Assembly: GCA_017935025.1 (NCBI GenBank) | Contig: JAGBIL010000017.1 | Coordinates: forward strand, 1 to 64,000 | Origin: Opitutales bacterium | Lineage (GTDB): Bacteria > Verrucomicrobiota > Verrucomicrobiia > Opitutales > UBA953 | Direction: 5' to 3' | DNA: 64,000 bases | Notes under the pieces: generated by a model | What the model was told of the DNA's origin: nothing | What the model saw: only the letters and a program-made list of their open reading frames with translations | Databases searched by the model: none | Position numbers and translations under genes: made by a program | Shown: in pieces, positions 11,346 through 19,567 of the stretch | Numbering within the stretch: position 1 is the first letter of the stretch | How the letters are laid out: each line of letters starts with the position of its first letter

Positions 11346-12203
11346 TTACTCCGAAACCGGGCGGCTCCAAAGCGGATCCGCCGTCCAATAATTCGCAGAA
11401 TGTTTGAACACCGTGCTCGCGTCCTCTTCCTTAAACTTCACGGGAACGTTCGCATTAGAGGAAGCGAGCAAAGCCTCACGCGACGGGAAGCGAATTTCGA
11501 GGTTCCCGTTTCCGGAATCCTGAATTTCCAAAACACCGCGCGCGCGCAAAATCATCGGGCGATTCGCGGAAACCTGAACATTATCAAGCACTTTCGCGCG
11601 CGGACCTCCTCCGCCGCCTTTAACGTAGCAGTCCGTAATCGTTACGCGCTGGGGAATTTTTGAAATCAGCTGAAATTCATAGCTCTGCGGATTCGCGGCG
11701 GACGGAGCGACCACCGATGCAACAGGCGGATTTTCTCCGTCGTCAAAAAAACTCAACACAGCAAAAGCGCCGCCGATAATCAGCACCGCCGCAACCGCAA
11801 TCCACACGACCAGGCGGCCTCCGCCGGAGCGCAAAAACTTTTCGAGCGAAAAACCGCCGGTGCGATCCGAAAAAACGCTCGACGAATCCATTCCGGACGC
11901 GCTCGTTCCCGCGCCTTCTCCGCCGTTGTGCGTGCGGTGACCGACGCGATGTGCCACTCCGCCGTGAAGGCTGAGATTCGTGCGAAACTCCGCAACAATG
12001 CGGTCCGCGTCAAGTTTCAGATATTTTGCATAAATACGCAGAAAGCCAACCTTGTAAACGTCTGCGAGCTTGATCTTTTCCGGCTTATTTTCTTCAAGTG
12101 CCGCCAAGAAATCACTGCGGATTTTCGTCGCTTCCGCCGCACTGCGAATGTCGATACCAAAGTTTTTCCGAGCCTCCGTGAGGCGTTCTCCGATGTTTGC
12201 CAT
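11346..12203 (-). CDS. RodZ-like helix-turn-helix membrane protein
   Basis: 285 residues. N-terminal HTH_25-type domain (IGERLTEARKNFGIDIRSAAEATKIRSDFLAALE, residues 4-37, continuing to about 75), a Gly/Ser-rich linker, one membrane helix (131-153, LVVWIAVAAVLIIGGAFAVL) and a periplasmic C-terminal domain of about 125 residues resembling DUF4115. This is the RodZ architecture; RodZ ties MreB to the elongation machinery and helps keep rod shape. A longer linker and weak tail similarity make exact orthology uncertain. Downstream of dtd on the same strand (61-bp gap). Confidence 0.75.
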   Translation of the reverse strand: MANIGERLTEARKNFGIDIRSAAEATKIRSDFLAALEENKPEKIKLADVYKVGFLRIYAKYLKLDADRIVAEFRTNLSLHGGVAHRVGHRTHNGGEGAGTSASGMDSSSVFSDRTGGFSLEKFLRSGGGRLVVWIAVAAVLIIGGAFAVLSFFDDGENPPVASVVAPSAANPQSYEFQLISKIPQRVTITDCYVKGGGGGPRAKVLDNVQVSANRPMILRARGVLEIQDSGNGNLEIRFPSREALLASSNANVPVKFKEEDASTVFKHSANYWTADPLWSRPVSE

Positions 12204-12264
12204 ATGTTTGAAATTAAATTCTCACGGGAACACGCTGACAAATGTTTTTTTAACGCAATAAACG

Positions 12265-12717
12265 CTATGTTTCCCTGCGCGAGTCAAGGAGAATGGTTAC
12301 GGGACCGTCGTTGACGAGAGAGACCTCCATCATCGCACCGAATCTCCCCGTCTCCACCGGCTTTTCAATGGCAGCGGAAAGCTCCTCGACAAATTTTTCG
12401 TAGAGCGGAATCGCCTCGGCGGGAACGGCGGCGCGGTTGTACGACGGGCGGGAACCTTTTTTCATCGAACCGAAAAGCGTAAACTGGCTGACGACGAGCG
12501 CGTTCCCGCCGATGTCGCGCACGGACAAATTCATTTTTCCGTTTTCATCGTCAAAAATCCGCACGCGCGCAACGCGCGAAACAAGCCAGGAGAGATCCGC
12601 ATCGGTGTCGCCCGCTTCCACACCGAGCAAAATCAGCATTCCGGCACCGATTTCGCCGACAATTTCCCCTTGTACGCCGACGGCAGCCCGCGACACGCGC
12701 TGAATAACGGCTCTCAT
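12265..12717 (-). CDS. dtd: D-aminoacyl-tRNA deacylase
   Basis: 150-residue cytosolic proofreading enzyme that removes D-amino acids (and glycine from tRNA-Ala) mischarged on tRNA. Starts with the family signature MRAVIQRVSRAAV, carries SQFTL (77-81) with KKGSRPSY after it, and NDGPVT (136-141) containing the Gly-cisPro element that enforces chirality. Full length for the family. Its ATG overlaps the upstream TIGR03790 stop by four bases (ATGA), indicating translational coupling. Confidence 0.96.
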   Translation of the reverse strand: MRAVIQRVSRAAVGVQGEIVGEIGAGMLILLGVEAGDTDADLSWLVSRVARVRIFDDENGKMNLSVRDIGGNALVVSQFTLFGSMKKGSRPSYNRAAVPAEAIPLYEKFVEELSAAIEKPVETGRFGAMMEVSLVNDGPVTILLDSRRET

Positions 12718-14429
12718 TTCTTCGCGCCCTTTCCTTTCGCCGATGCCGCGTTAAGACGTTCGAGTTCCGGATACCACGCCGCCAAACGGGCGGAATCTCC
12801 GCGCGCACGCGCCAGATCGCAGGCCTCGCGCAAAACCTTTTCCCGCACGAACGCGGGAACGAGCCGCTGCCCGAGCAAATCGGAATAAATCTTCAACGCT
12901 TCCGGAGCGCCCGAACCTTTCGACAAAAGACGCGCGGTTTCGAGCAAAAGCCCCGGATTCTCGAGCGCCGGAACACGAATCGAAATGCGACGCGTACACG
13001 CGCCTTTCGTTTTCATTTCTTCTTCCGCAAAACGAAAATTCAGCGCGAGCCCGGGCGCAAACATCGACGCATTTTTCAAAATCTGGGCGGCCTTTGCGGC
13101 GTTCCCGTCGCGCTCGGCAAGATTTGCCGCACGCAAAAACGCGTATTGCGAAGCCCGCGTCGGCAGACCCGACATCGCCGCGCTCATCTGCGCTTCGGGC
13201 GTTTTCAGGAACGGGCGATAAAGCGGATCTCCGACAAAAATCCCCTGCCAGCTCAACACGGGAATAGAATACGCGGCAACATCCCCCGCCGTTTTTCCCA
13301 AAGAAAGGGCTTCGAGAAACAAATGCGGCTGATGCGTCATACCCAAATACGGCTCGTAAACATTTCCGACCGTTGCCGCCGCACCGCGCGCAACCAAGCC
13401 CGGAGTCCACGCCGTTTTCGAGCGCATCGACGTCGCAGAAAAACTGTGAATGTGAATCGCCACCGCGCCCGCCGGGAAACGGAAATTCGCGTCGCGGAAA
13501 AATCCGCCGACGTTGTGCGAATACCACCCGAAATACAGCGCGGGGAAATCGTAGCGCGCCGTAGCCTCCATCAGCGCGCGGGAACGCTCCTCACTTGTTT
13601 CGTAGCCGAGTTCCCGCGTGATTTCCGCGCATTTTTTCAGCCAAACGTCGCCCTGCTTGTGCGGACCGCCGATGTCGACGTAGGCGCGCCCGAGCAAACC
13701 CGTTTTTTCAGCGGCAAGGGCGCTGTTGACAAGCAATTTTGCGTCTTCGTGCGTGATTCCGTCGAGGCGGGCGACTTTCAAAAACAGATATTTTGCCACG
13801 CCGGACTTTTCGGAATTTCCCTTAAAAAAAGGATTTTCGATTGCACCGTTGGCATCGGTCCCGGGAACGCCGAGAAGTGCAATTTCGCTGTCGACCGAAG
13901 CACAGTTAACATCGAGCGGCCCGCGTTTCGGCGCGGGCGCGTCGGGCGAAGCCTGCGGCGGAAGCGGCGGAAGTTTTTCCGGGGCGTTGGCGATGCGTAG
14001 CGGCACGCCGCGGCAAAGAACGACGTAAGAAATCTTTTCCCGCGCCGAGGGAATGGATTTTCCGCGCATATCAGCTTGTGTGATTTCAAGCTGCACACGC
14101 CCGAAAGCGTCCGGCGGCAAATCGGTGCGCAATCTGCCGTCGATGAGCCCGCGTTTGAGAAACTCGCGGCGCAAGGGCGTAAAAACTTTTTCGGAAAAAT
14201 CCGACCACGAAATCGTTTCCTCGCGCGGGAACGGCAACGCAACAAGATTTTCGGAAGGAATTTCGCGCGCTTTCATGTAATGCGCGGCAAGGTCGAGCGA
14301 ATCCGAATCGTCCGCATTCGCGACAACGATTACGCGCCTGTTTTCCGGTTCGGGGTCCGACGCCGTCGCGGGAACGGCGAGCAATGCGCAGGAGACGAGA
14401 AGAAGGATGAGTTTTTTCAGTGAGTTCAT
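12714..14429 (-). CDS. TIGR03790 family secreted protein
   Basis: 571 residues from ATG 14429. A clear signal peptide (MNSLKKLILLLVSCALLAVP...) is followed by RRVIVVANADDSDSLDLAAHYM, REIPSENLVALPFPREETIS and YVVLCRGVPLRI, the signature blocks of TIGR03790, a family of unknown function seen in Verrucomicrobia, Planctomycetes and other environmental bacteria. The middle contains GGFFRDANFRFPAGAVAIHIHSFSA; the C-terminal 150 residues look like helical repeats (TPR-like). An upstream in-frame ATG at 14459 would overlap ispF by 22 bases and bury the signal peptide, so it is less likely. Lies between ispF and dtd in a tight operon. Probably periplasmic. Confidence 0.75.
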   Translation of the reverse strand: MNSLKKLILLLVSCALLAVPATASDPEPENRRVIVVANADDSDSLDLAAHYMKAREIPSENLVALPFPREETISWSDFSEKVFTPLRREFLKRGLIDGRLRTDLPPDAFGRVQLEITQADMRGKSIPSAREKISYVVLCRGVPLRIANAPEKLPPLPPQASPDAPAPKRGPLDVNCASVDSEIALLGVPGTDANGAIENPFFKGNSEKSGVAKYLFLKVARLDGITHEDAKLLVNSALAAEKTGLLGRAYVDIGGPHKQGDVWLKKCAEITRELGYETSEERSRALMEATARYDFPALYFGWYSHNVGGFFRDANFRFPAGAVAIHIHSFSATSMRSKTAWTPGLVARGAAATVGNVYEPYLGMTHQPHLFLEALSLGKTAGDVAAYSIPVLSWQGIFVGDPLYRPFLKTPEAQMSAAMSGLPTRASQYAFLRAANLAERDGNAAKAAQILKNASMFAPGLALNFRFAEEEMKTKGACTRRISIRVPALENPGLLLETARLLSKGSGAPEALKIYSDLLGQRLVPAFVREKVLREACDLARARGDSARLAAWYPELERLNAASAKGKGAKK

Positions 14430-14437
14430 TTTTTTTT

Positions 14438-14938
14438 TCAAATTCTCAAAAGCAGACAAACGGCGTGAACGGCAATGCCCTCGCCCGCACCGAGCGACCC
14501 GAGTTTTTCGTTGGTCGTCGCTTTCACACCAACGAGAGCGGGCACAATACCGAGAGCGGCACCGAGCTTTTCTCGCATCGCGGGAACGTGTTTCCCGATT
14601 TTCGGGCGTTCGGCAATGACGGCAGCATCGACGTTGCCGACGCGATAGCCCGTTTTTTTTGCCTCGGCAACGGCGCGTTCGATAATTTTCAGCGAATCAA
14701 TTCCGGCGCAATCCGGGTCTCCCGGAGGGAAAAAATGTCCGATGTCCGGTAAACCCGCCGCGCCGAGAATCGCATCCGCAATCGCGTGCGCGAGCACGTC
14801 GCCGTCGGAATGAGCCACGGAACCGATATCCGAGGGAATTTCCACGCCCCCGAGAACGCAACGCCGCCCGCGCTCCACGCGGTGAATATCATAGCCGATT
14901 CCAATGCGCATCGGGGGCGCCGCTTCTTCATTTTTCAT
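14438..14938 (-). CDS. ispF: 2-C-methyl-D-erythritol 2,4-cyclodiphosphate synthase
   Basis: Makes MEcPP from CDP-ME 2-phosphate in the MEP isoprenoid pathway; trimeric, zinc-dependent, cytosolic. Motifs: MRIGIGYDIHR with the metal ligands D and H of DxH, AHSDGDVLAHAIADA (third ligand H near the substrate phosphate site), DIGHFFPPGD, and ATTNEKLGSLGAGEGIA. The family normally begins at MRIG, which is an in-frame ATG at 14911; the longer start at 14938 adds nine residues. The next MEP enzyme in this window is ispG at 56081, not linked. First gene of the minus-strand run to rodZ-like. Confidence 0.95.
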   Translation of the reverse strand: MKNEEAAPPMRIGIGYDIHRVERGRRCVLGGVEIPSDIGSVAHSDGDVLAHAIADAILGAAGLPDIGHFFPPGDPDCAGIDSLKIIERAVAEAKKTGYRVGNVDAAVIAERPKIGKHVPAMREKLGAALGIVPALVGVKATTNEKLGSLGAGEGIAVHAVCLLLRI

Positions 14939-14973
14939 GGGAAGAAAACTAAATCAGCGTCGCACTTTCTACA

Positions 14974-15002
14974 AATTGAAATTTGCCGCAGGCAAATTTC
15001 TG
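14974..15002. repeat. Hairpin TTGAAATTTGCC / GGCAAATTTC, copy 1
   Basis: GAAATTTGCC (14978-14987), loop GCA, GGCAAATTTC (14991-15000), between divergent ispF and the MBL gene. The same hairpin recurs right after metX (46041-46069). It belongs to the intergenic repeat family described in the findings. Confidence 0.7.
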
Positions 15003-15039
15003 TTTATGCAAACGGAGATTAAGGGTAAACTTCGGCGTG

Positions 15040-15822
15040 ATGGAACTCATTTTGCTGGGCACGGGAACGTCGCAAGGCGTTCCGCTTCTCGGACACCCGA
15101 ACGACGGGTTGGATTTGTCCGAGCCTAAAAATTGGCGAAACCGCTCCTGCGCGCATCTCGTCTGTGACGGTGCGCACATTCAAATCGATGCCGGACCGGA
15201 ATTCCGCCTCGCCTGTATGAAATTCGGCGTTCCCGCAGTCGATTATTTCTTTCTCACGCACGGACACTCCGACCATATTTTGGGCATGGACGATTTGCGC
15301 CGCTTCTGCGATTTGCGCGACGGTAAAGCCATTCCCGTTTGGACGACTCCGGAGGGCAAAGCACGCATCGAAGCGATTTACCCTTACGGCATACGCCCGC
15401 AGTCCTCTCAAGGTTACATCGCGCTTTTGCCCGAGCTTGCGTCCGCAGAAATGACACTTCCCTGCGGTACACGCGTACAAACGACGATTCTCCCGCACGG
15501 TCCGCGTTTTGTTTCGCTCGGAATGGTGTTCACGGAAAAAAAATCCGGAGCCCGAATCGCATACTACACAGATTGTAGCGACGTTCCCGCCGAAGCGATT
15601 GCGCTTGCAAAAGACGCGGACGTGCTTGTCATCGACGCTTTGCACCGCCCGCCGCATCCCACGCATCTTAATTTTGAAAAAGCGCTCGCCGTGGCGGAAG
15701 CAACTCGCGCGAAAAAAACGATTTTCACGCACATGACGTTTCGCGTCGATTACGTCCGGGATTCCGCCACACTGCCGCCCGGGGTCGTTCTCGGCTACGA
15801 CGGCATGAGAATTGAAATTTAG
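15040..15822 (+). CDS. MBL-fold metallohydrolase (PhnP-like)
   Basis: 260 residues. Starts MELILLGTGTSQGVPLLG, typical of the PhnP/tRNase Z-related branch of the metallo-beta-lactamase fold, with the metal-binding THGHSDH at 73-79, later GARIAYYTDCSD and a final FTHMTF with the last histidine. Members include phosphoribosyl cyclic phosphodiesterases and other phosphodiesterases; no phn genes are present here, so the substrate is open. Start ATG 15040 was chosen because upstream in-frame codons cross the hairpin repeat. Ends just before a 13-base C run. Confidence 0.85.
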   Translation: MELILLGTGTSQGVPLLGHPNDGLDLSEPKNWRNRSCAHLVCDGAHIQIDAGPEFRLACMKFGVPAVDYFFLTHGHSDHILGMDDLRRFCDLRDGKAIPVWTTPEGKARIEAIYPYGIRPQSSQGYIALLPELASAEMTLPCGTRVQTTILPHGPRFVSLGMVFTEKKSGARIAYYTDCSDVPAEAIALAKDADVLVIDALHRPPHPTHLNFEKALAVAEATRAKKTIFTHMTFRVDYVRDSATLPPGVVLGYDGMRIEI

Positions 15823-15835
15823 CCCCCCCCCCCCC
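15823..15835. repeat. Homopolymeric C tract (13 C)
   Basis: Thirteen consecutive C residues start directly after the MBL stop codon, 93 bp before the mlaE-like ATG. Such tracts slip readily; here it lies in a leader or between genes, so it could alter spacing or promoter strength rather than frame. Confidence 0.85.
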
Positions 15836-15927
15836 GGATTTTTGTTTTTCCTCGCCAGCGCGCAACAAGCACCGAATTTCGTTTTTTTTCTCGCAAAGAA
15901 AAAAAGGGGGAGGTAGCTTTTCGCGAA

Positions 15928-17100
15928 ATGTTCGGCTTCCGAAAAAAATCAGAGCGAAGGAAAATCTCGGCCGTTCCCGCGGAATGCGATGAAACGACGG
16001 GAACGCTCATCGTCCGTCCGCAAGGAAAATGGTCGATTTCGCTCGGACTTGCCGACACGAAAACCCTGCAAAAAGCCTACGCCGACGCGTCGCCGAAAAC
16101 GCAATTCCGCACGCTGAGATTTGATTGCTCCGGCGTGACGGAATACGATTCTGCGCTGGTTTGCTACCTGCTGAGGTGTATTTCTTTTTGCCGCGAAAAA
16201 AATATTGATGCCGATTTGGAGTCATTGCCTGCGGACATTCGCCGCCTGACCGAGCTCGCTTCGGGTTCGGCAACAGCGGGAACGCCAACACGCGGGAACG
16301 CGGACGAAAGCGACATTTTTTACCGCATCGGAGAACGTGTCACGCAAATCGCGGAAAACGCCCGAAAGCAGCTGAATTTTCTCGGAGAAACCGTCGCCGC
16401 GTTCGGGAATTTTTTTCGCGGAAAAGCGCGTTACCGCGGGCGCGACGTGCTTTATTTCATCCAAGGCTGCGGAATTGACGCATTGCCCATCATTTCGCTG
16501 ATTTCTTTCATCACGGGAATGATTCTCGCCTACATCGGCGCAATGCAGTTGGAGCGTTTCGGTGCAATCATTTACGTTGTCAGCCTCATCGCAATCGCGA
16601 TGTACCGCGAAATGGGCGTAATTATGACAAGCGTAATCATGTGCGGGCGCACAGGATCGGCGTTTGCGGCGCAAATCGGAAGTATGCAGGCAAGCGAGGA
16701 AATTTCCGCGTTGCGCGTGCTCGGCATTAATCCCGTGGAATATCTGGTGCTCCCGCGCATGATTGCGCTGACGCTCATGATGCCGCTCCTCACGCTTTAT
16801 TCCGATATTCTCGGGCTTTTGGGCGGCTTCTCCGTCGTTTCCACCATGGGCGTAACGCCGGAGCAGTTCTGGCACCAAACCGTGCTGACGATGAATCTGG
16901 AACACCTTTTTTCCGGACTGATTAAAAGCGTGTTTTTCGGCTGGCTCGTCGCATGGGCGGGCTGTTACCGCGGAATGACGGCGGGAAAAAGTTCGCTCGC
17001 CGTCGGCGAAGCGGCAACTTCCGCCGCCGTGCTCGGCATTACACTCATCGTTATCGGCGACGGAATTTTCGCCGTTGTTTTCAACATCATCGGATTTTAA
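15928..17100 (+). CDS. STAS-domain-fused MlaE/Ttg2B-type lipid ABC transporter permease
   Basis: 390 residues. Residues about 1-115 form a STAS-like domain (GTLIVRPQGKWSISLGLADTK, LRFDCSGVTEYDSALVCYLL), equivalent to the separate MlaB protein of E. coli. After a linker holding two CGGGAACG motifs (16277 and 16293), residues about 150-390 are the MlaE permease with EMGVIMTSVIMCGRTGSAFAAQIGSM and LRVLGINPVEYLVLPR. Together with the next three genes it should move phospholipids between the membranes. A GGGGAGG at 15907 lies 14 bp before the ATG, too far for an ideal ribosome site. Confidence 0.92.
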   Translation: MFGFRKKSERRKISAVPAECDETTGTLIVRPQGKWSISLGLADTKTLQKAYADASPKTQFRTLRFDCSGVTEYDSALVCYLLRCISFCREKNIDADLESLPADIRRLTELASGSATAGTPTRGNADESDIFYRIGERVTQIAENARKQLNFLGETVAAFGNFFRGKARYRGRDVLYFIQGCGIDALPIISLISFITGMILAYIGAMQLERFGAIIYVVSLIAIAMYREMGVIMTSVIMCGRTGSAFAAQIGSMQASEEISALRVLGINPVEYLVLPRMIALTLMMPLLTLYSDILGLLGGFSVVSTMGVTPEQFWHQTVLTMNLEHLFSGLIKSVFFGWLVAWAGCYRGMTAGKSSLAVGEAATSAAVLGITLIVIGDGIFAVVFNIIGF

Positions 17101-17103
17101 GTC

Positions 17104-17940
17104 ATGACGGGAACGCCAACAGAAAAACCGGTTATCGACGTCCGCGAGCTGACGATGGCATACGGCTTCGACGAGCCGATTATGCGCGATTTGAATTTTT
17201 CGATTTTTCCGAAAGAAATTTTCATCATTATGGGCGGAAGCGGTTGCGGGAAATCCTCGCTCCTGCGGCATCTCATCGGCTTGCAACAACCGCGTTCGGG
17301 CGAAATTTTTCTCTTCGGGAAAAATCTCAACCGCTGTACGGAAGACGAGCAAAACGCGTTGCGGCAACGCATCGGCGTCATGTATCAGGGCGGCGCGCTC
17401 TGGTCTTCAATGACGCTTCTTGAAAACGTTATGCTTCCGCTCGAAGAATTTTCCAAATTAAACACGCGGGAACGCCGCGAGGTAGCGCGCTACAAGCTCG
17501 CCCTCGTCGGACTCGAAGACGCCGCCGACAAATACCCGGCGGAAATTTCCGGCGGCATGGCAAAGCGCGCGTCCATCGCCCGCGCGATCGCACTCGATCC
17601 GGAAATTCTCTTTTTCGACGAACCCGGCGCCGGGCTCGACCCGATCGCCTCGAAAGAGCTCGACGATCTCACGCTGAACATCCGCGACGCGCTCGGCACA
17701 ACCATCGTCATCGTAACGCACGAGCTCGACAGCATTTTCGCCGTCGGCGACCGCGCGCTTTTCCTCGATTCCGCGACCAAAACGGCGGGAGCGCTCGGCG
17801 ATCCGCGCGAGCTCCGCGAAACCGCGCCCGCCGACATCCGCTACTTCCTTTCCCGCGCGGGAACGCTTCCGGGCGCCAAGCATCAGGCACCGAGCATCAA
17901 GCCAAATACCGGTCTCCCGTCTCCCGTCACCGTTCACTAA
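17104..17940 (+). CDS. MlaF-type ABC transporter ATP-binding protein
   Basis: 278 residues, cytosolic ATPase of the lipid transporter. Walker A GGSGCGKSS at 44-52, ABC signature SGGMAKR starting at 149, Walker B with D172-E173 (ILFFDEPGAGLDP) and the switch histidine in IVTHELDS. The start lies 3 bp after the permease stop. The last 20 residues or so (from about GAKHQAPSIK to the end) are encoded by degenerate heptad repeats like those found between genes, so the native C-terminus appears to have been extended by such an element. Confidence 0.94.
   Translation: MTGTPTEKPVIDVRELTMAYGFDEPIMRDLNFSIFPKEIFIIMGGSGCGKSSLLRHLIGLQQPRSGEIFLFGKNLNRCTEDEQNALRQRIGVMYQGGALWSSMTLLENVMLPLEEFSKLNTRERREVARYKLALVGLEDAADKYPAEISGGMAKRASIARAIALDPEILFFDEPGAGLDPIASKELDDLTLNIRDALGTTIVIVTHELDSIFAVGDRALFLDSATKTAGALGDPRELRETAPADIRYFLSRAGTLPGAKHQAPSIKPNTGLPSPVTVH
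17873..17937. repeat. Heptad-repeat tract forming the 3' end of the mlaF-like gene
   Basis: Reads as successive 7-mers: CAAGCAT, CAGGCAC, CGAGCAT, CAAGCCA, then GTCTCCC, GTCTCCC, GTCACCG. The 7-bp period is that of the intergenic elements elsewhere in this window, though the sequence differs. Confidence 0.55.
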
Positions 17941-17945
17941 AAAAC

Positions 17946-18938
17946 ATGAGCCATTCTTCCAACAAAACCGCTATCGGAATTTTCACTGTCGTTTTCGGTG
18001 TACTGCTTCTGGCGAGCATTATTTTCTTCGGAAAATTTTCCTTCAACCGCGACAAAGCGCAGTTCGTGATTTACTTCTCGGACTCGCTGAACGGGCTCGA
18101 CGTCGGCTCCGCCGTCAAATTCAAAGGCGTAAAAGTCGGGAGCGTCAAAAGCATCAAAATGCAGTTGCGCGGCTCGCGCGCGGAGGATCTTTCCGTTCCC
18201 GTAGTGATCGAAATCGACCACGCCAACGCCAACACGCCGAGCGAAAGCCTAAGACGCGAAAAACTCGACGAAGCGATTCTGGAAGGTTTGCGCGCCCGCC
18301 TCCAACTCACCAGCATCGTTACCGGCTTGCTCTACGTCGATTTGGACTTCATGCCGGGAACGCCGATTATTCTTCACCGCGAAGCGGAAGCGTTCGACGC
18401 TCCCGAAATTCCCGCGGTTCCGTCGAACACTTCGCAAATGATGAAAGCGGTTTCGACCATTCTCCAAGACCTTTCAAACGCAAAATTTTCCGAGCTTTCC
18501 GCCCAACTCAAACAAACCGCCGAGCGCATCAATCAGGGGCTCGGCGAAATCGAGTTTGAAAAAATCAACGCCAACGTCGTGCGCCTCACGGATTCCGCCG
18601 CAACGCTTCTCGAAGCGCCGGAATTGAAAAACGCCGTCGCCAACGCAAACCGCCTGATCGGCAACATCGACACGCTCTCAGCGCACATCGCAGATCAGGT
18701 CGATCCCGTCGCTCAGGAAATCAAACAAAGCCTCGCCGACCTGCGCTCAACGCTTTCCGAAATCAGCCTCGCAATTCAAAACTTCCAAACGCTCGTGACA
18801 CCAAGCCAAGGCTCTATCGGACAGGAATTCGGCGACGCGCTCGTGCAAATCAACGATGCCGCCCGCGCCGTTCGCGCCCTCTCCGAGTTTCTCCAAGTTC
18901 AAATTTCCTCCGGCGAAAAACCGCCGCACACCAAATAA
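17946..18938 (+). CDS. MlaD-type MCE lipid-binding protein
   Basis: 330 residues. One N-terminal membrane helix (about 9-29) then an MCE domain (about 38-125: FVIYFSDSLNGLDVGSAVKFKGVKVGSV, the PqiB/MlaD pattern) and a long alpha-helical tail with coiled-coil character (SAQLKQTAERINQGLGEI...). Anchored in the inner membrane with the MCE ring in the periplasm, carrying lipid for the permease/ATPase upstream. Five bp after mlaF-like; part of the same operon. Confidence 0.92.
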   Translation: MSHSSNKTAIGIFTVVFGVLLLASIIFFGKFSFNRDKAQFVIYFSDSLNGLDVGSAVKFKGVKVGSVKSIKMQLRGSRAEDLSVPVVIEIDHANANTPSESLRREKLDEAILEGLRARLQLTSIVTGLLYVDLDFMPGTPIILHREAEAFDAPEIPAVPSNTSQMMKAVSTILQDLSNAKFSELSAQLKQTAERINQGLGEIEFEKINANVVRLTDSAATLLEAPELKNAVANANRLIGNIDTLSAHIADQVDPVAQEIKQSLADLRSTLSEISLAIQNFQTLVTPSQGSIGQEFGDALVQINDAARAVRALSEFLQVQISSGEKPPHTK

Positions 18939-18952
18939 TTTTTTTAATAAAC

Positions 18953-19543
18953 ATGAAAAAGATCTTCGTTCCCGCAGTCGCCGCGCTTGTGCTCGCGCTC
19001 CTTCCCGCCTGCAACATTTCCGTGTTCCCGCTGGAACCCGACGCGCACGCGCCGAAGCATTATGTGCTTTCCGGCGATGCCGTTCCCGCAAACTCCGCAA
19101 CGCTCCCGCAGATTCCCTTCGGGCGCATTTCGATTCCGTCGTATCTCGACGTTCCGCAAATCGTTACGCGCGACGGCAATCTCATTTCGCGCAGCGAAAC
19201 AAACCGCTGGGGCGAACCGCTCGCGCGCGGAGTCGCCCGCAATCTTGCCCTGCGTTGCGCCGCACACGCCGCGACAGTCCGCGAAAAAATCTCAATCGAC
19301 GAAACGACACGCATTCAGGTTGTTTTCGAGCGCTTCGACGGTGAGCTCGACGGGAACGTCGAAATTTCCGCACTTTACACTCTGATTTCCGGGAAAACCG
19401 GAACCGCCGCCGCCTCGCGTCTGTTCAAAACCTCGATTCCCGTCGAATCTCCGAACAACCACGACGCCTATGTGCGCGCGTTGAGCCGGGCGCTTGATTC
19501 GCTCGCCGCCGACATCGTTTTTTCCGCGTTGGTCAAAAACTGA
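18953..19543 (+). CDS. ABC-type transport auxiliary lipoprotein (PqiC/YmbA-like)
   Basis: 196 residues. Signal peptide with lipobox LLPAC (Cys 20), then FGRISIPSYLDVPQIVTRDG, SETNRWGEPLARGVARNL, the core of PF03886 (the outer-membrane lipoprotein partner of MCE transporters such as PqiABC). Completes a four-gene lipid transport operon; it probably docks the MCE assembly to the outer membrane. No separate MlaC is present, which fits a Pqi-like rather than Mla-like shuttle. Confidence 0.85.
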   Translation: MKKIFVPAVAALVLALLPACNISVFPLEPDAHAPKHYVLSGDAVPANSATLPQIPFGRISIPSYLDVPQIVTRDGNLISRSETNRWGEPLARGVARNLALRCAAHAATVREKISIDETTRIQVVFERFDGELDGNVEISALYTLISGKTGTAAASRLFKTSIPVESPNNHDAYVRALSRALDSLAADIVFSALVKN

Positions 19544-19556
19544 TTTTTTTTCAGAG

Positions 19557-19565
19557 CCCCCCCCC
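19557..19565. repeat. Homopolymeric C tract (9 C) at the ribosome-binding position of the sanA-like gene
   Basis: Nine C residues end two bases before the ATG at 19568, where a ribosome-binding site would sit. Slippage could change spacing or initiation. Confidence 0.8.
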
Positions 19566-19567
19566 GA

